Assembly (NCBI RefSeq): GCF_030541005.1
Contig: NZ_JASSVM010000004.1
Location: forward strand, 410,043-474,042
Origin: Marinobacter sp. SS5-14b
GTDB taxonomy: Bacteria; Pseudomonadota; Gammaproteobacteria; Pseudomonadales; Oleiphilaceae
DNA length: 64,000 bases
Direction of reading: 5' to 3'
Shown here: positions 37,923 to 47,777 of the stretch, piece by piece
Numbering within the stretch: the first letter of the stretch is position 1
How the letters are laid out: each line of letters opens with the position of its first letter
Made by a program: the position numbers and the translations under genes
The notes under the pieces: generated by a model
Seen by the model: the letters and a program-made list of their open reading frames with translations, nothing else
Told to the model about the DNA's origin: nothing
Databases searched by the model: none

Positions 37923-39242
37923 ATGGCTGTATTAATCCGGAAGAGCATCCGTCACCTTACGCTGTTACTGGCACTCATGACCCTGAATTCACCCATACTC
38001 GCTCATGAGCTGGAGATTCACGGTTCAAACACGGTGGGCGCCACTCTGGCCCCTATGTTGGTAACCGGCTACCTTGAACAGATCAGCGAAGCCCAAATCA
38101 GCAGCACGCCTACCGGCCGGGACAACGAGCGGATTCTGGCCACCAATCACCAGGGCCGAAACCTGTCAGTACTGGTGGCTGCCCACGGCTCCAGCACTGG
38201 TTTTCGCACCCTTGCCAATGGTCAGGCCGACATCTGGGCCTCTTCCCGCCCGGTGAAAAAAGACGAGGCCGAGCAGGTAAAAGGCAAAGCCGACCTGACG
38301 GCCCTCGCCAGCGAGCACGTCATTGCCATCGACGGCCTGGCCATCCTGGTGCATCCAGACAACCCGGTCAGCCAGCTGAGTATCGAGACACTGGGGCAGA
38401 TATTCAGTGGCGAAATCCGGAACTGGTCAGAGCTCGGGGGCAACGACAGTCCGATTCGCCTGTATGCCCGTGACGACCGCTCCGGAACCTGGGACACCTT
38501 CAAATCCCTGGTGCTCGGCAAGCGCTATCGTCTGCACGAATCCGCCCGTCGCTATGAATCCAACGACCAGCTCTCAGATGACGTCTCACGTGACCGTTCT
38601 GGCATCGGTTTCTCCGGCCTGGCGTCGGTCCGCGACAGCAAACTGCTGGCGGTCTCGGATGGTAACGCACCGGCCCTGAAGCCCAACCAGCTGACCATTG
38701 CCAGTGAGGACTATCCCCTGTCGCGTCGTCTGTTCATGTACACCCTTGGCAAGCAGACGCCCGAGTTCGCCGGTGGTCTGATTGAATTCGCTCTGAGCTC
38801 CGAAGGCCAGGCACTGGTGGCCGAATCCGGTTTCATCTCCCAGAATCCGATCGCGGTCAAACCCGAGCTTGATGCCTCCGTGCCCGAGTCCTTCCGGCGC
38901 CTGACCGAAAACTACCAACGTATGACCGTTAACTTCCGTTTCTCGGAAGGCCGCACCAAACTGGACAACAAGGCCCACCGTGACCTGCGCAGGGTGCAGC
39001 ACTATCTTGAGCAGCAAGGCCGCGCGGCCGACGATCTCTTGCTGATCGGTTTTGCGGACACCCAGAGCCATGAATTGCGGGCCCAAATGATCTCGGAGCT
39101 CCGGGCGCTGTCTGTCCGCCGTGCCCTGAACGAAGCAGGGGTGCCATTCGTTGCCTACACTGGTTACGGACATTACATGCCTGTAGGCGGCAGCGGCAAT
39201 CTGCGCAACGGCCGGGTGGAAGTGTGGATCAAAGCCCGGTAA
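37923..39242 (+). CDS. Periplasmic phosphate-binding-like domain fused to OmpA domain
   Basis: This 439-residue exported protein joins a PstS-like type II binding domain (residues about 28-315, with EIHGSNTVGATLAP, ARDDRSGTWDTFKSL and RDRSGIGFSGLA) to a C-terminal OmpA-type peptidoglycan-binding domain (about 325-438, with FSEGRTKLDNKAHRDL and RNGRVEVWI). A signal peptide precedes LAHELEI. Such a fusion would hold a solute receptor on the cell wall. There is no ABC permease nearby, so it may sense or buffer rather than transport its ligand. It lies beside a two-component pair. Confidence 0.82.
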   Translation: MAVLIRKSIRHLTLLLALMTLNSPILAHELEIHGSNTVGATLAPMLVTGYLEQISEAQISSTPTGRDNERILATNHQGRNLSVLVAAHGSSTGFRTLANGQADIWASSRPVKKDEAEQVKGKADLTALASEHVIAIDGLAILVHPDNPVSQLSIETLGQIFSGEIRNWSELGGNDSPIRLYARDDRSGTWDTFKSLVLGKRYRLHESARRYESNDQLSDDVSRDRSGIGFSGLASVRDSKLLAVSDGNAPALKPNQLTIASEDYPLSRRLFMYTLGKQTPEFAGGLIEFALSSEGQALVAESGFISQNPIAVKPELDASVPESFRRLTENYQRMTVNFRFSEGRTKLDNKAHRDLRRVQHYLEQQGRAADDLLLIGFADTQSHELRAQMISELRALSVRRALNEAGVPFVAYTGYGHYMPVGGSGNLRNGRVEVWIKAR

Positions 39243-39363
39243 GCACTCGGGATAGACACCAAACAACCGGCCGGCTTCGGCAATCCCTTATCCGCACCGG
39301 GATCACAGATATGTTTGAGGCTCCTATACTGCCCTTGTCGTCACCAACCAACAGACCGGGACA

Positions 39364-40659
39364 ATGGACATCAAAAACGACCATCGCTTCGCTATCAACC
39401 TGAACGTTCGGGGCATTCAGCCCTCAGCCACCCTTCGCATCAACGAGCTGAGTAACCAGCTGCGGGCAGAAGGTAAAGACATCATCAAGCTGGGCCTGGG
39501 GCAGTCTCCCTTCCCGGTGCCCGAGCGGGTGGTAGACGCCCTCAAAGAGCATGCCCACGAGAAAGACTACCTGCCAGTGAAAGGCCTGAAGGGCCTGCGC
39601 GAAGCCATTGCCGGTTACATCAACCGCAATGAGCGCATGCGCTGCACCTGGGAAGACGTGCTTATCGGCCCGGGCTCCAAAGAACTGCTGTTCATCCTGC
39701 AGCTGGCCTACTACGGCGACCTGCTGATCCCGCGCCCGAGCTGGGTGTCCTACGCCCCCCAGGCCCGCATCATAGGCCGTTCAGTGCACTGGCTGCCTAC
39801 CCACGCCGAGAACAACTGGCAGCTGACGGCGGAAGAACTGGACATCATCTGCCGGGACGACCCGTCGCGCCCGCGCATCCTGATCCTGAACTACCCGTCC
39901 AACCCGACCGGTTGCACCTACACCGACGACCAGCTGCTGGCCATCGCCAACGTCGCGCGCAAGTACAACCTGATCCTGCTGTCGGATGAGATCTACGGGG
40001 AAGTGAACTTTGAGGGCCGGCACAAATCCATTGCCCGCTACTACCCGGAAGGCACCATCATCAGCACCGGCATGAGCAAATGGCTCGGGGCCGGCGGCTG
40101 GCGTTTGGGCACGTTTATCTTCCCGCCGGAACTGCGCCCCCTGCAGGATGCCATGGCGATCATTGCCAGTGAAACCTTCACCTCCACCGCGGCACCCATC
40201 CAGCACGCCGCCATCACCGCCTTTGACGGCGGCGAAGACATTGACGAATACCTGAACCAGTCTCGTCGGGTACTGAAGGTGGTCGGGGAATACATGTACC
40301 GTCGCCTGAGCGAGATGGGCGCTGTTGTGCGCAAACCGGAAGGTGCGTTTTATCTGTTCCCGGACTTCTCGAATTTCAGCGAGAAGCTGGCCCGCAGGGA
40401 CATCAAAACCTCACAGGCGTTCTGCACCGCACTGCTGGAAGACACCGGTGTGGCCATCCTGCCCTCCAGTGACTTCGGTTTTGTGCCGGACCACATGGGC
40501 GCGCGTCTCGCCTTTGTGGATTTTGATGGCACCCAGGCACTGGCTCTGGCAGGCGGCGACTATGCCGACAAGGAACTGGCGGATGACTTTATCCAACAGG
40601 CCTGCCCGCGACTGGTTCTGGCCATGGATAAAATGGAGAAGTGGCTGAACAGCCTGTAA
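39364..40659 (+). CDS. PLP-dependent class I/II aminotransferase
   Basis: This 431-residue enzyme has the fold-type I layout. The PLP-binding Lys is in STGMSKWLGAGGWRLG (about 238-253). The run ILNYPSNPTGCTYTD and LLSDEIYGEV supply the cofactor-contacting Asn, Asp and Tyr. It resembles aspartate or aromatic aminotransferases. The N-terminal region with RGIQPSATLRINELSNQLR is also typical. It appears to stand alone. The amino acid specificity cannot be read here. Confidence 0.88.
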   Translation: MDIKNDHRFAINLNVRGIQPSATLRINELSNQLRAEGKDIIKLGLGQSPFPVPERVVDALKEHAHEKDYLPVKGLKGLREAIAGYINRNERMRCTWEDVLIGPGSKELLFILQLAYYGDLLIPRPSWVSYAPQARIIGRSVHWLPTHAENNWQLTAEELDIICRDDPSRPRILILNYPSNPTGCTYTDDQLLAIANVARKYNLILLSDEIYGEVNFEGRHKSIARYYPEGTIISTGMSKWLGAGGWRLGTFIFPPELRPLQDAMAIIASETFTSTAAPIQHAAITAFDGGEDIDEYLNQSRRVLKVVGEYMYRRLSEMGAVVRKPEGAFYLFPDFSNFSEKLARRDIKTSQAFCTALLEDTGVAILPSSDFGFVPDHMGARLAFVDFDGTQALALAGGDYADKELADDFIQQACPRLVLAMDKMEKWLNSL

Positions 40660-40711
40660 CGCCCGGCCATGTTAGACTGGCACCCTCACGCTTTATGAAA
40701 CCGGGGGTGCC

Positions 40712-41536
40712 ATGTCTGATTCTGTTTCTCTGCGCGAAATCACTGATTTCGCCGAAGCCCTGGCCGTAGAGGCCGGCGAGCTGATCCGCTACGAGCGGGA
40801 AGAAAACACTCTGCGCACCGATTACAAACATCAGACCGAGCTGGTGACCCACGCCGATGTGCTGGCGGACGAATTCATCACCGGCGCCATTCGCGAACGT
40901 TTCCCCGATCACCGCATTCTCTCTGAAGAAACCATGCCGGACCTGTCCTTGGCGGAATCGCTGGACACCCCGCTGTGGATCATCGACCCCATCGACGGCA
41001 CCGTAAACTACGCGTACGGCCATCCCCAGGTGGCGGTATCGATTGCTTACGCTGAAAAAGGGCAAGTGCGGGTAGGCGTGGTACATGCCCCCTTCCCTGG
41101 CGAAACCTTCCGGGCCACCAAGGGCGAAGGCGCCACACTGAACGGAAAGCCGATCCGCCACAGCGGTGCCACCGATCCCAGGCAGTCGCTATTCGCCACC
41201 GGTTTCCCCTACACCAAGGACAATCTGGAACCCCTGGTGCGCCGGCTAGACGCGATGATTCACCAATGCCGGGATCTGCGCCGCATTGGCTCCGCTGCTC
41301 TGGACATCTGCTGGGTAGCCTGCGGCCGATTGGATATTTACTACGAGAACGTCAGCCCCTGGGACTTCGCTGCCGCGCGGCTGATCGCTTGGGAAGCGGG
41401 CGCCACCGTGGGCCACTTTGGCGATGTACCCGATGGCTACCCGGCCGACCTCTGGGGACGCGACATACTCATCTCCGCCCCGGCGGTGTGGGAGCCGGTT
41501 CGTTCCATACTCCGTTCCGCGTCCGGCTATACCTGA
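40712..41536 (+). CDS. Inositol-monophosphatase-family phosphatase
   Basis: This 274-residue enzyme carries the metal-binding motifs of the lithium-sensitive phosphatase family: LSEETM, WIIDPIDGTVNYAYG at about 90-104, and SPWDFAAARLIAWEAGATV near the C-terminus. It could hydrolyse inositol phosphate, 3'-phosphoadenosine phosphate (CysQ type) or a related sugar phosphate. It follows the aminotransferase gene after about 50 bases and may share its transcript. Confidence 0.88.
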   Translation: MSDSVSLREITDFAEALAVEAGELIRYEREENTLRTDYKHQTELVTHADVLADEFITGAIRERFPDHRILSEETMPDLSLAESLDTPLWIIDPIDGTVNYAYGHPQVAVSIAYAEKGQVRVGVVHAPFPGETFRATKGEGATLNGKPIRHSGATDPRQSLFATGFPYTKDNLEPLVRRLDAMIHQCRDLRRIGSAALDICWVACGRLDIYYENVSPWDFAAARLIAWEAGATVGHFGDVPDGYPADLWGRDILISAPAVWEPVRSILRSASGYT

Positions 41537-41561
41537 AACCGGGCGTCCGTTTACACCCAAC

Positions 41562-42149
41562 CTAGCCCCAGACGGCCTCGGAAACCAGTCCCCATGCCTC
41601 GTCGAAATCGGTAGAGGGCAAACGTGAAAACGAGGAGCGGACGAAGCGCTGGACGCGGCCTTCGAGGAACACCATCACGAAATCGGCACCCCGGGCGGCA
41701 CTGGTGCGGGGCCGCAAGCCCTGGCGGATTTCACCTTCTTTCAGCGCCTGGCGGAACTGGGTTTCCAGGCGCTCGAAAAACTGGGAAGCGCGTTTGCGCA
41801 GCGACTCGTCTTCGCCCATCAGGGCATCGCCCGTTAGCACACAGCACAGGCCAGGATTGCGTTCAGCAAACACCAATACCAGATGCACCAGCTGTTGCAA
41901 GCGCACCCGGACATCCTCCTGCTCCTGCAGAATCACCTGGCAGCGAGTGAATACCGCTTCCTCCGCGAACTCAATCAACGCCTCGAACATCTTCCGCTTG
42001 CTGGGAAAATGCCGGTACAGCGCCGCTTCGGTCACACCCACGTTCTTTGCAAGGCCCGCCGTGGTAATGCGGGCGCCCGGGTCGCTTTGCAGCAATTCAA
42101 CAAGAGCCTGCAGGATGGTATCCCGCCGGCTGGGTTTTGGATTGGTCAT
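41562..42149 (-). CDS. slmA: Nucleoid occlusion factor SlmA
   Basis: This 195-residue TetR-family protein blocks Z-ring assembly over unsegregated DNA by binding FtsZ. The N-terminal helix-turn-helix reads RITTAGLAKNVGVTEAALYRHFPSKRKMFEALIEFAE, which matches SlmA closely, and the middle contains NPGLCCVLTGDALMGED. It is the next leftward gene after thiG, about 100 bases downstream. Confidence 0.9.
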   Translation of the reverse strand: MTNPKPSRRDTILQALVELLQSDPGARITTAGLAKNVGVTEAALYRHFPSKRKMFEALIEFAEEAVFTRCQVILQEQEDVRVRLQQLVHLVLVFAERNPGLCCVLTGDALMGEDESLRKRASQFFERLETQFRQALKEGEIRQGLRPRTSAARGADFVMVFLEGRVQRFVRSSFSRLPSTDFDEAWGLVSEAVWG

Positions 42150-42255
42150 AACAGGACTACAGCGCTCTGGTTTCTTTTTTTAGATACGGCCCCCGACAAC
42201 TTTCGTGGGTCCGTGAGTTTCCGCCTCGTCCATGGCAACTTTCTGATCTTTCAGC

Positions 42256-43065
42256 TTAGAAAAAGGTCCCATCAATGGGTGAAGACGCACTGGCGTACAG
42301 CTTCTTCGGCATACGTCCAGCAAGGTAAGCTTCACGACCGGCTTCGATGGCCAGGCGCATGGCGTTGGCCATTTTGATCGGGTCTTTGGCCTGGGCGATG
42401 GCGGTGTTCATCAGTACGCCGTCGCAGCCCAGCTCCATGGCGATGGTGGCATCAGACGCCGTACCAACGCCGGCATCAACCAGCACCGGCACTTTGGCAT
42501 TTTCAACAATCAACCGAATGTTGTAGCGGTTCTGGATGCCCAGGCCAGAGCCGATGGGAGCCCCCAGGGGCATGATGGCCACACAACCCATTTCTTCCAG
42601 GCGCATGGCCAGCAGCGGGTCGTCCGAGCAGTACACCATCACCTTGAAGCCGTCTTTGATCAGCTCCTCGGCGGCGGCGAGAGTTTCCGGCATGTTGGGG
42701 TACAGCGTTTTGTGTTCACCCAGCACTTCCAGTTTTACCAGATCGCGACCATCGAGCAGTTCACGGGCCAGTTTGCAGGTACGCACCGCATCTTTTGCGG
42801 TATAGCAGCCGGCGGTGTTGGGCAGAATGGTGTATGTGTCCGGTGAGATCACATCCAGCAGGTTAGGCTCGTCCGGATTCTGGCCGAGATTGGTGCGGCG
42901 CACAGCCACGGTGACGATTTCGGCGCCGCTCGCTTCGATGGCGTGGCCGGTTTCCATCAGATCGTGGTATTTGCCGGTGCCCACCAGCAGGCGGGACTGA
43001 TAAATCCGACCTGCAATTTCGAGAGGCTTGTCTTCGGGGAGCTGGATGTCCGGTTTGTCTGTCAT
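42256..43065 (-). CDS. thiG: Thiazole synthase ThiG
   Basis: This 269-residue TIM-barrel enzyme builds the thiazole phosphate ring of thiamine from deoxyxylulose phosphate, dehydroglycine and ThiS thiocarboxylate. The Schiff-base Lys111 is in LVKLEVLG; family motifs [16 protein letters not shown] and [11 protein letters not shown] are intact. It follows thiS and ends the leftward operon that starts at lptD. No TPP riboswitch was seen before thiS. Confidence 0.95.
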   Translation of the reverse strand: MTDKPDIQLPEDKPLEIAGRIYQSRLLVGTGKYHDLMETGHAIEASGAEIVTVAVRRTNLGQNPDEPNLLDVISPDTYTILPNTAGCYTAKDAVRTCKLARELLDGRDLVKLEVLGEHKTLYPNMPETLAAAEELIKDGFKVMVYCSDDPLLAMRLEEMGCVAIMPLGAPIGSGLGIQNRYNIRLIVENAKVPVLVDAGVGTASDATIAMELGCDGVLMNTAIAQAKDPIKMANAMRLAIEAGREAYLAGRMPKKLYASASSPIDGTFF

Positions 43066-43134
43066 AACCTACCTGAGTTCTGTGATAAGAATAGTCGGCT
43101 TACTCGCGGCTGTGCGTTCAACAGAATCGCAGCA

Positions 43135-43335
43135 TCAACCGCCGCCAATGGCATGCACCAGTTCCACCCGGTCGCCGTCATTCAGGGTGAATTCCGGGTG
43201 CTGGCTGCGGGGCACAATGTCTTCGTTAACCTCGACCGCGACCCGTTTTCCGGTCAGCGCGAGGTGCTCAATCAGGGCGGCAATGGTCGCTCCGCCCGGG
43301 AGTTCCATGGCTTCGCCATTTACCTGAACCTGCAT
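43135..43335 (-). CDS. thiS: Sulfur carrier protein ThiS
   Basis: This 66-residue ubiquitin-like protein carries sulfur as a C-terminal thiocarboxylate for ThiG. The tail ends in AIGGG, giving the required Gly-Gly terminus. The ATG of MQVQVNGEAMELPGG was chosen because ThiS proteins start there and a GGAGG lies upstream; the open frame extends into the preceding gene without support. Confidence 0.92.
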   Translation of the reverse strand: MQVQVNGEAMELPGGATIAALIEHLALTGKRVAVEVNEDIVPRSQHPEFTLNDGDRVELVHAIGGG

Positions 43336-43352
43336 CGTTCTGATTGCCTCCG

Positions 43353-43751
43353 TTATTTTTTCAGGGCTGTGGCCGCCAACAAGGCCCAGCCCACCATAAA
43401 GCAAACACCGCCCACCGGTGTGACCGGCCCAAGCCAGTGGTTTCCGGAAAGCACCAGCAGATAAAGACTGCCGCTGAACAGCACTGTTCCGACAATCCAG
43501 AAACCGCAGGCGATACCCAGCAAGCGGCGGCTGAGACCCATCGCCGGCATCAGGCTGACCGCGATCAGCGCCAGGGCGTGGTACATCTGGTAGCTGACGG
43601 CGGTCTGGAAGACTTCGAGGCCGCGTTCATTGATGACATTGCGCAGGCCATGGGCACCAAAGGCTCCGGCCATGACCGCCAGCAAACCGGCGCAGGCACC
43701 AAAGACAAGCGCCCAACGAATAACCTGAGTTTGGACGTTATCCGCAGTCAC
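43353..43751 (-). CDS. DUF423 membrane protein
   Basis: This 132-residue inner-membrane protein has four helices and the DUF423 hallmarks GAFGAHGLRN near residue 30 and GPVTPVGGVCFMVGW near the end. The family is widespread and has no assigned role. The gene overlaps apaH by 14 bp and lies 17 bases before thiS, so it is part of the same operon. Confidence 0.9.
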   Translation of the reverse strand: MTADNVQTQVIRWALVFGACAGLLAVMAGAFGAHGLRNVINERGLEVFQTAVSYQMYHALALIAVSLMPAMGLSRRLLGIACGFWIVGTVLFSGSLYLLVLSGNHWLGPVTPVGGVCFMVGWALLAATALKK

Positions 43752-44541
43752 AGTGGATCAACTCTTCGCTGTCGAGGTTCATCAGGGTGAGGGCTCCGCC
43801 CCAGACGCAGCCGGTGTCGAGGCCGATAAACCGATCACTGCCGGTATTGCCTTCCAATGCCGCCCAGTGGCCGAAAATCACTTTTACATCGTCCTGGCGT
43901 GGGTAGGTAAACCAGGGCGCAAAGCCCTCCGGTGCGTTATCTGCAGACTCTTTGGTCGCCAGTTCAAGACGGCCGTCTTCGGCGATAAAACGCATCCGCG
44001 TAAAGTAGTTAGTGATCACTCGCCAACGATCCATGCCGGTGAGGGTATCACACCAGCGTTCCGGCTGATTGCCATACATTTGGCTGAAATACTCTTCCGC
44101 ATGGTCGCCGCGAATCACCGTTTCCACCTCACGGGCAGAAGCCAGCGCCTGCTCGACGTTCCAGATGTGGGGCAAGCCGGCGTGAGCCATCAGCAGGTTA
44201 CGATCGGCATCGTGAACACACAGATACTGCTGACGCAGCCAGTGAATCAGCCGGTCATGGTCCGGCGCGTCCAGTATGTCGTGCAGAGTGTCTTTCTTTT
44301 TGGGGCTGTGGCCGCCCCGCGCCACCGCTAACAGGTGCAGATCATGGTTTCCCAGCACCACGACGGCAGAACTGCCCAGGCTTTCGATATACCGCAGCGT
44401 TGCCAGCGAAGACGGACCGCGGTTAATCAGATCCCCCGCTACCCAGAGCCGGTCTCTGGAGGGCGAAAAGTCCACTTTCGCCAGCACATCACGCAGGCGA
44501 TCGTAGCAACCCTGAATATCGCCAATGGCGTAGTCAGTCAT
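43738..44541 (-). CDS. apaH: Bis(5'-nucleosyl)-tetraphosphatase, symmetrical (ApaH)
   Basis: This 267-residue phosphatase splits Ap4A into two ADP and can remove Np4 caps from RNA. Metallophosphatase motifs are present: [10 protein letters not shown] at 7-16, [11 protein letters not shown] and LGNHDLHLL. It overlaps rsmA by 8 bp. In E. coli and Pseudomonas apaG sits between rsmA and apaH; here it is absent. Confidence 0.95.
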   Translation of the reverse strand: MTDYAIGDIQGCYDRLRDVLAKVDFSPSRDRLWVAGDLINRGPSSLATLRYIESLGSSAVVVLGNHDLHLLAVARGGHSPKKKDTLHDILDAPDHDRLIHWLRQQYLCVHDADRNLLMAHAGLPHIWNVEQALASAREVETVIRGDHAEEYFSQMYGNQPERWCDTLTGMDRWRVITNYFTRMRFIAEDGRLELATKESADNAPEGFAPWFTYPRQDDVKVIFGHWAALEGNTGSDRFIGLDTGCVWGGALTLMNLDSEELIHCDCG

Positions 44542-45364
44542 TACTTACCTCATCCGCCTCTGTGTTCGGCAACTTGGTTTCGGCCAGCATATCGGCTATC
44601 TGCACGTAGTCCGCCAGGCTCAGGTTCTCCGGGCGCAGGCCATCGTTGATACCGAGGGACTGTAGCTGCTCAACGGTCACCATCGCCGCCAGTGCCTTGC
44701 GCAGGGTTTTTCGACGGGCGTTAAACGCCGTGCGCACCACTGCTTGCAGGATTTTCAGATCTTTTGCCGGGTGCGGCAGCACTTTGTGAGGTACCAGCCG
44801 CACAATGGCGGAATCCACCTTTGGCGCCGGACGGAAGGCCCCGGGGCCCACCTCAAACAAGGGCTGCACCTTGCAGAAGTACTGGGCCATGATGCCCAGG
44901 CGGCCATAGTTGTTGTCGCCCGGTACTGCCGCCAGCCGCTGCACCACTTCTTTCTGCAGCATGAAGTGCATATCCTGCACCACGCCGGACTGCCCGAGCA
45001 GGTGGAAAATCAGAGGCGTGGAGATGTTGTACGGCAGGTTGCCGACAATGCGCAGAGGGCGGTCAGTAACCAGCTGACTGAAATCAAAACTAAGAGCATC
45101 GGCTTCGTGAACCCGGAAATCCGGGTAGTTGAAAAACTTGGTACGCAACACCGGAATCAGGTCCCGGTCGAGCTCGACTACCTGCAGGCGCGGGTTCAGA
45201 GCCAGGATCTCTTCGGTGATCGCACCCAGCCCCGGACCAATCTCGACAATCGTATCTTCTGGCTTAGGATTGATGGCCCGGACGATTTTTTCGATCACCC
45301 CCGGGTCATGCAAAAAGTTCTGGCCGAAGCGTTTACGGGCCTTGTGGCCGTGCGAGTTACTCAT
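44534..45364 (-). CDS. rsmA: 16S rRNA dimethyladenosine transferase RsmA (KsgA)
   Basis: This 276-residue SAM-dependent enzyme dimethylates two adjacent adenines in helix 45 of 16S rRNA. KsgA motifs are clear: [11 protein letters not shown] at about 10-20, [32 protein letters not shown] and [12 protein letters not shown]. It overlaps pdxA by an ATGA and apaH by 8 bp, so it lies inside the lptD-thiG operon. Confidence 0.96.
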   Translation of the reverse strand: MSNSHGHKARKRFGQNFLHDPGVIEKIVRAINPKPEDTIVEIGPGLGAITEEILALNPRLQVVELDRDLIPVLRTKFFNYPDFRVHEADALSFDFSQLVTDRPLRIVGNLPYNISTPLIFHLLGQSGVVQDMHFMLQKEVVQRLAAVPGDNNYGRLGIMAQYFCKVQPLFEVGPGAFRPAPKVDSAIVRLVPHKVLPHPAKDLKILQAVVRTAFNARRKTLRKALAAMVTVEQLQSLGINDGLRPENLSLADYVQIADMLAETKLPNTEADEVSND

Positions 45365-46371
45365 GCGGATTCTCCGGCGTTATTGGCTCGGCGACAACGG
45401 GCCATGTGCTGGCCTACGCGAATGGCCGTGTGCAGACTGCCGGCATCGGCTGTACCCGTACCGGCCAGATCCAGTGCTGTACCGTGGTCCACCGAGGTGC
45501 GCACGATTGGCAGGCCAAGGGTGATGTTAACGGCACGGCCAAAGCCCTGAAACTTCAGCACCGGCAAGCCCTGGTCGTGGTACATGGCGAGCACCGCATC
45601 GGCGTTTTTCAGCCAGTGTGGTGTAAACAGGGTGTCTGCCGGCAGAGGCCCGGTCAGTTGAATACCCTCCCCACGAAGTTGCTCCAGGGTCGGCTCAATC
45701 ACCTCGATTTCTTCACGACCCAGATGGCCACCTTCACCGGCATGGGGGTTCAGGCCTGCCACCAGAATGCGCGGCCGCTCGATGCCAAAAAAGCTTTTGA
45801 GGTCGGCATTCAGAATGCGTGTTACCTGAGTAAGCCGCTCTGGCGTAATCGCTGCAGAAACGTCCTTCAGGGGTAAGTGAGTGGTCACCAGAGCCACCCT
45901 CAGCTCCTCCGTCGCCAACATCATGACGACCCGCTCCACCCCGCAGAGCTCCTGCAAAAATTCGGTATGTCCGCTGAAGGCGATTCCGGCTTCGTTGATG
46001 ACCCCTTTATGCACCGGCGCTGTCACCATGCCGTCAAAATCACCGTTCAGGCAACCGTTTGCGGCGACGCTCAGGGTGGTCAGCACGTACTGACTGTTGG
46101 CCGGATCGAGCTCACCCGCTACGGTGGTTTGGCAGCCGTCCACATGGCAGACCGACAAGTGGCCAGCGCGGGTTTCCGCAAGGTCGCCCGGCTGCCAGTG
46201 ATGCAGCTCTACGTTCAGGCCCAACTGCCTGGCACGATCTGACAGCAAGGGCATGGCCGCCACCACCACGATGCCAGCCTCACGCTCTTCACCCGCCAAC
46301 TGGAGGCACAACTCCGGCCCGATGCCCGCCGGCTCACCGGCGGTCAAGGCCAGAATGACCGGTTTACTCAT
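45361..46371 (-). CDS. pdxA: 4-hydroxythreonine-4-phosphate dehydrogenase PdxA
   Basis: This 336-residue enzyme takes part in the DXP-dependent pathway to pyridoxal phosphate. PdxA motifs include [23 protein letters not shown] with a metal-binding His, [24 protein letters not shown] and [19 protein letters not shown]. It overlaps surA upstream and rsmA downstream by four bases each, which matches the conserved surA-pdxA-rsmA order. Confidence 0.96.
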   Translation of the reverse strand: MSKPVILALTAGEPAGIGPELCLQLAGEEREAGIVVVAAMPLLSDRARQLGLNVELHHWQPGDLAETRAGHLSVCHVDGCQTTVAGELDPANSQYVLTTLSVAANGCLNGDFDGMVTAPVHKGVINEAGIAFSGHTEFLQELCGVERVVMMLATEELRVALVTTHLPLKDVSAAITPERLTQVTRILNADLKSFFGIERPRILVAGLNPHAGEGGHLGREEIEVIEPTLEQLRGEGIQLTGPLPADTLFTPHWLKNADAVLAMYHDQGLPVLKFQGFGRAVNITLGLPIVRTSVDHGTALDLAGTGTADAGSLHTAIRVGQHMARCRRANNAGESA

Positions 46372-47711
46372 GATGCCTCATCTTCTTCAGCGGCCGGGTT
46401 CATATCGGCATACTCGCCCTTGAACTCGACAAACGCTTCATCGCGGATTTCCCGCAGCCAGTTTTGCAGCTCCATCTCAAACTTACGCATGTAGATGGCC
46501 TGGCGAGCCTGGGATTCCCGGTTCTCGGCGGTCACGTCCTGATTGCGACGCTCCTGCACCTGAAGAATGTGCCAGCCAAACTGTGAACGCACCGGCCCAT
46601 AAATCTCGCCAATGTCGGCAGCCAGCATAGCCTGTTCGAATTCCGGCACCATCTGGCCGGGGCTGACCCAGCCGAGATTGCCGCCGTCGGAACCGGAAAC
46701 CGGGTCGTCCGACAGCTCACGGGCCAGCTCAGCAAAGTCCGCACCGTTCTGCAACTGCTGGTACACCTCACGAACACGCTTTTCCGCCTGAGTTTCGGTC
46801 ACCGCCTCGGATGGCCGGATCAGGATATGGCGCACCCGGTGCTGCTCAATGAACTCCTGCTGCTTGCCGCCGCGCTTATCCATCACCATCACCAGATGGA
46901 AGCCGCTGTTGTTCTCCAGAACCTCGGAAGGCACACCCGGCACCATATCCGGCACCACCGGCGCAACCAGCGACGGCAACTGGCTTTCCGCTCTCCAGCC
47001 CATATCACCCCCTTCCAGGGCGTTGCTGGCATCGGACTCTGCCACCGCTACTTCGCGAAAATCGCGACCATCCAAAATCTGCTGACGCAGGCTCTCAGCG
47101 GTTTCACGGGCCTCGGTAACAGAGGCTTCATTACCTGGATCGTCCACCTGGATAAAGATATAGGCCAACCGGTATTCTGCTCCATCGCTGCCGGAGCTTG
47201 CCTGCGCCTGAAGGTAGTTATCTACCTCACGATCGGTAACCCTTACCCGGTTACCCACGCGACTTTGCTGAACCCTGCTGGTCAGCATCTCATTGCGAAT
47301 CTGCTCACGGGCTTGCTGATACGTAACGCCCTCTTCTGCCAGCTGGCCTTCAAACTCAGCCAGGCTCAGGCCATTGCTGCGAGCAATGTTGGCCAGGGTT
47401 TCGTTGAGTTCGTTGTCACTGATGCGCATGCCCATTTTTTCGGCCATCTGCAGTTGCACAGACTCGGCAATCAATTGCTCCAGCACACGCCCTTCCAGCA
47501 TTTCCCGGGGCGGCATACCCGTGCCCTGAGCGCTCAGGCGACCAACAATGGTATTCAGCCGGGCTTCCAGTTGGGTCTGCAGGATCACATCGTCGTCAAC
47601 AATAGCCACCACACGATCCAGTACTTTTCTTTCCGCATGGGCGGTCACTGCGATGGCCATCATGGCCAGCATCAGCAGCAGGGTCAGTCCGTGGCGTACA
47701 GTCGCCTTCAT
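46368..47711 (-). CDS. surA: Periplasmic chaperone and peptidyl-prolyl isomerase SurA
   Basis: This 447-residue periplasmic chaperone escorts outer-membrane proteins to the BAM complex. It has a signal peptide (ends near VTAHA), an N-terminal chaperone region (about 30-170) and two parvulin domains (about 178-280 and 290-390, with RHILIRPSEAVTETQAEKRV and ELSDDPVSGSDGGNLGWVSPGQMVPEFEQAM). The ATG after AGAGGTGACT was preferred to a GTG two codons upstream. It is encoded just after lptD, whose product it helps to fold. Confidence 0.96.
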   Translation of the reverse strand: MKATVRHGLTLLLMLAMMAIAVTAHAERKVLDRVVAIVDDDVILQTQLEARLNTIVGRLSAQGTGMPPREMLEGRVLEQLIAESVQLQMAEKMGMRISDNELNETLANIARSNGLSLAEFEGQLAEEGVTYQQAREQIRNEMLTSRVQQSRVGNRVRVTDREVDNYLQAQASSGSDGAEYRLAYIFIQVDDPGNEASVTEARETAESLRQQILDGRDFREVAVAESDASNALEGGDMGWRAESQLPSLVAPVVPDMVPGVPSEVLENNSGFHLVMVMDKRGGKQQEFIEQHRVRHILIRPSEAVTETQAEKRVREVYQQLQNGADFAELARELSDDPVSGSDGGNLGWVSPGQMVPEFEQAMLAADIGEIYGPVRSQFGWHILQVQERRNQDVTAENRESQARQAIYMRKFEMELQNWLREIRDEAFVEFKGEYADMNPAAEEDEAS

Positions 47712-47777
47712 AGTCACCTCTTGGTTTGTGCATTCTGAGCCATCATCGGTTTCCCGGGTTAACGGCGTTAGTTCGTT

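Noticed and set aside
43066..43352. Search for a TPP riboswitch before thiS and thiG
   Set aside because: thiS starts 17 bases after the DUF423 gene inside an operon, leaving no room for a riboswitch, and no matching core was seen.
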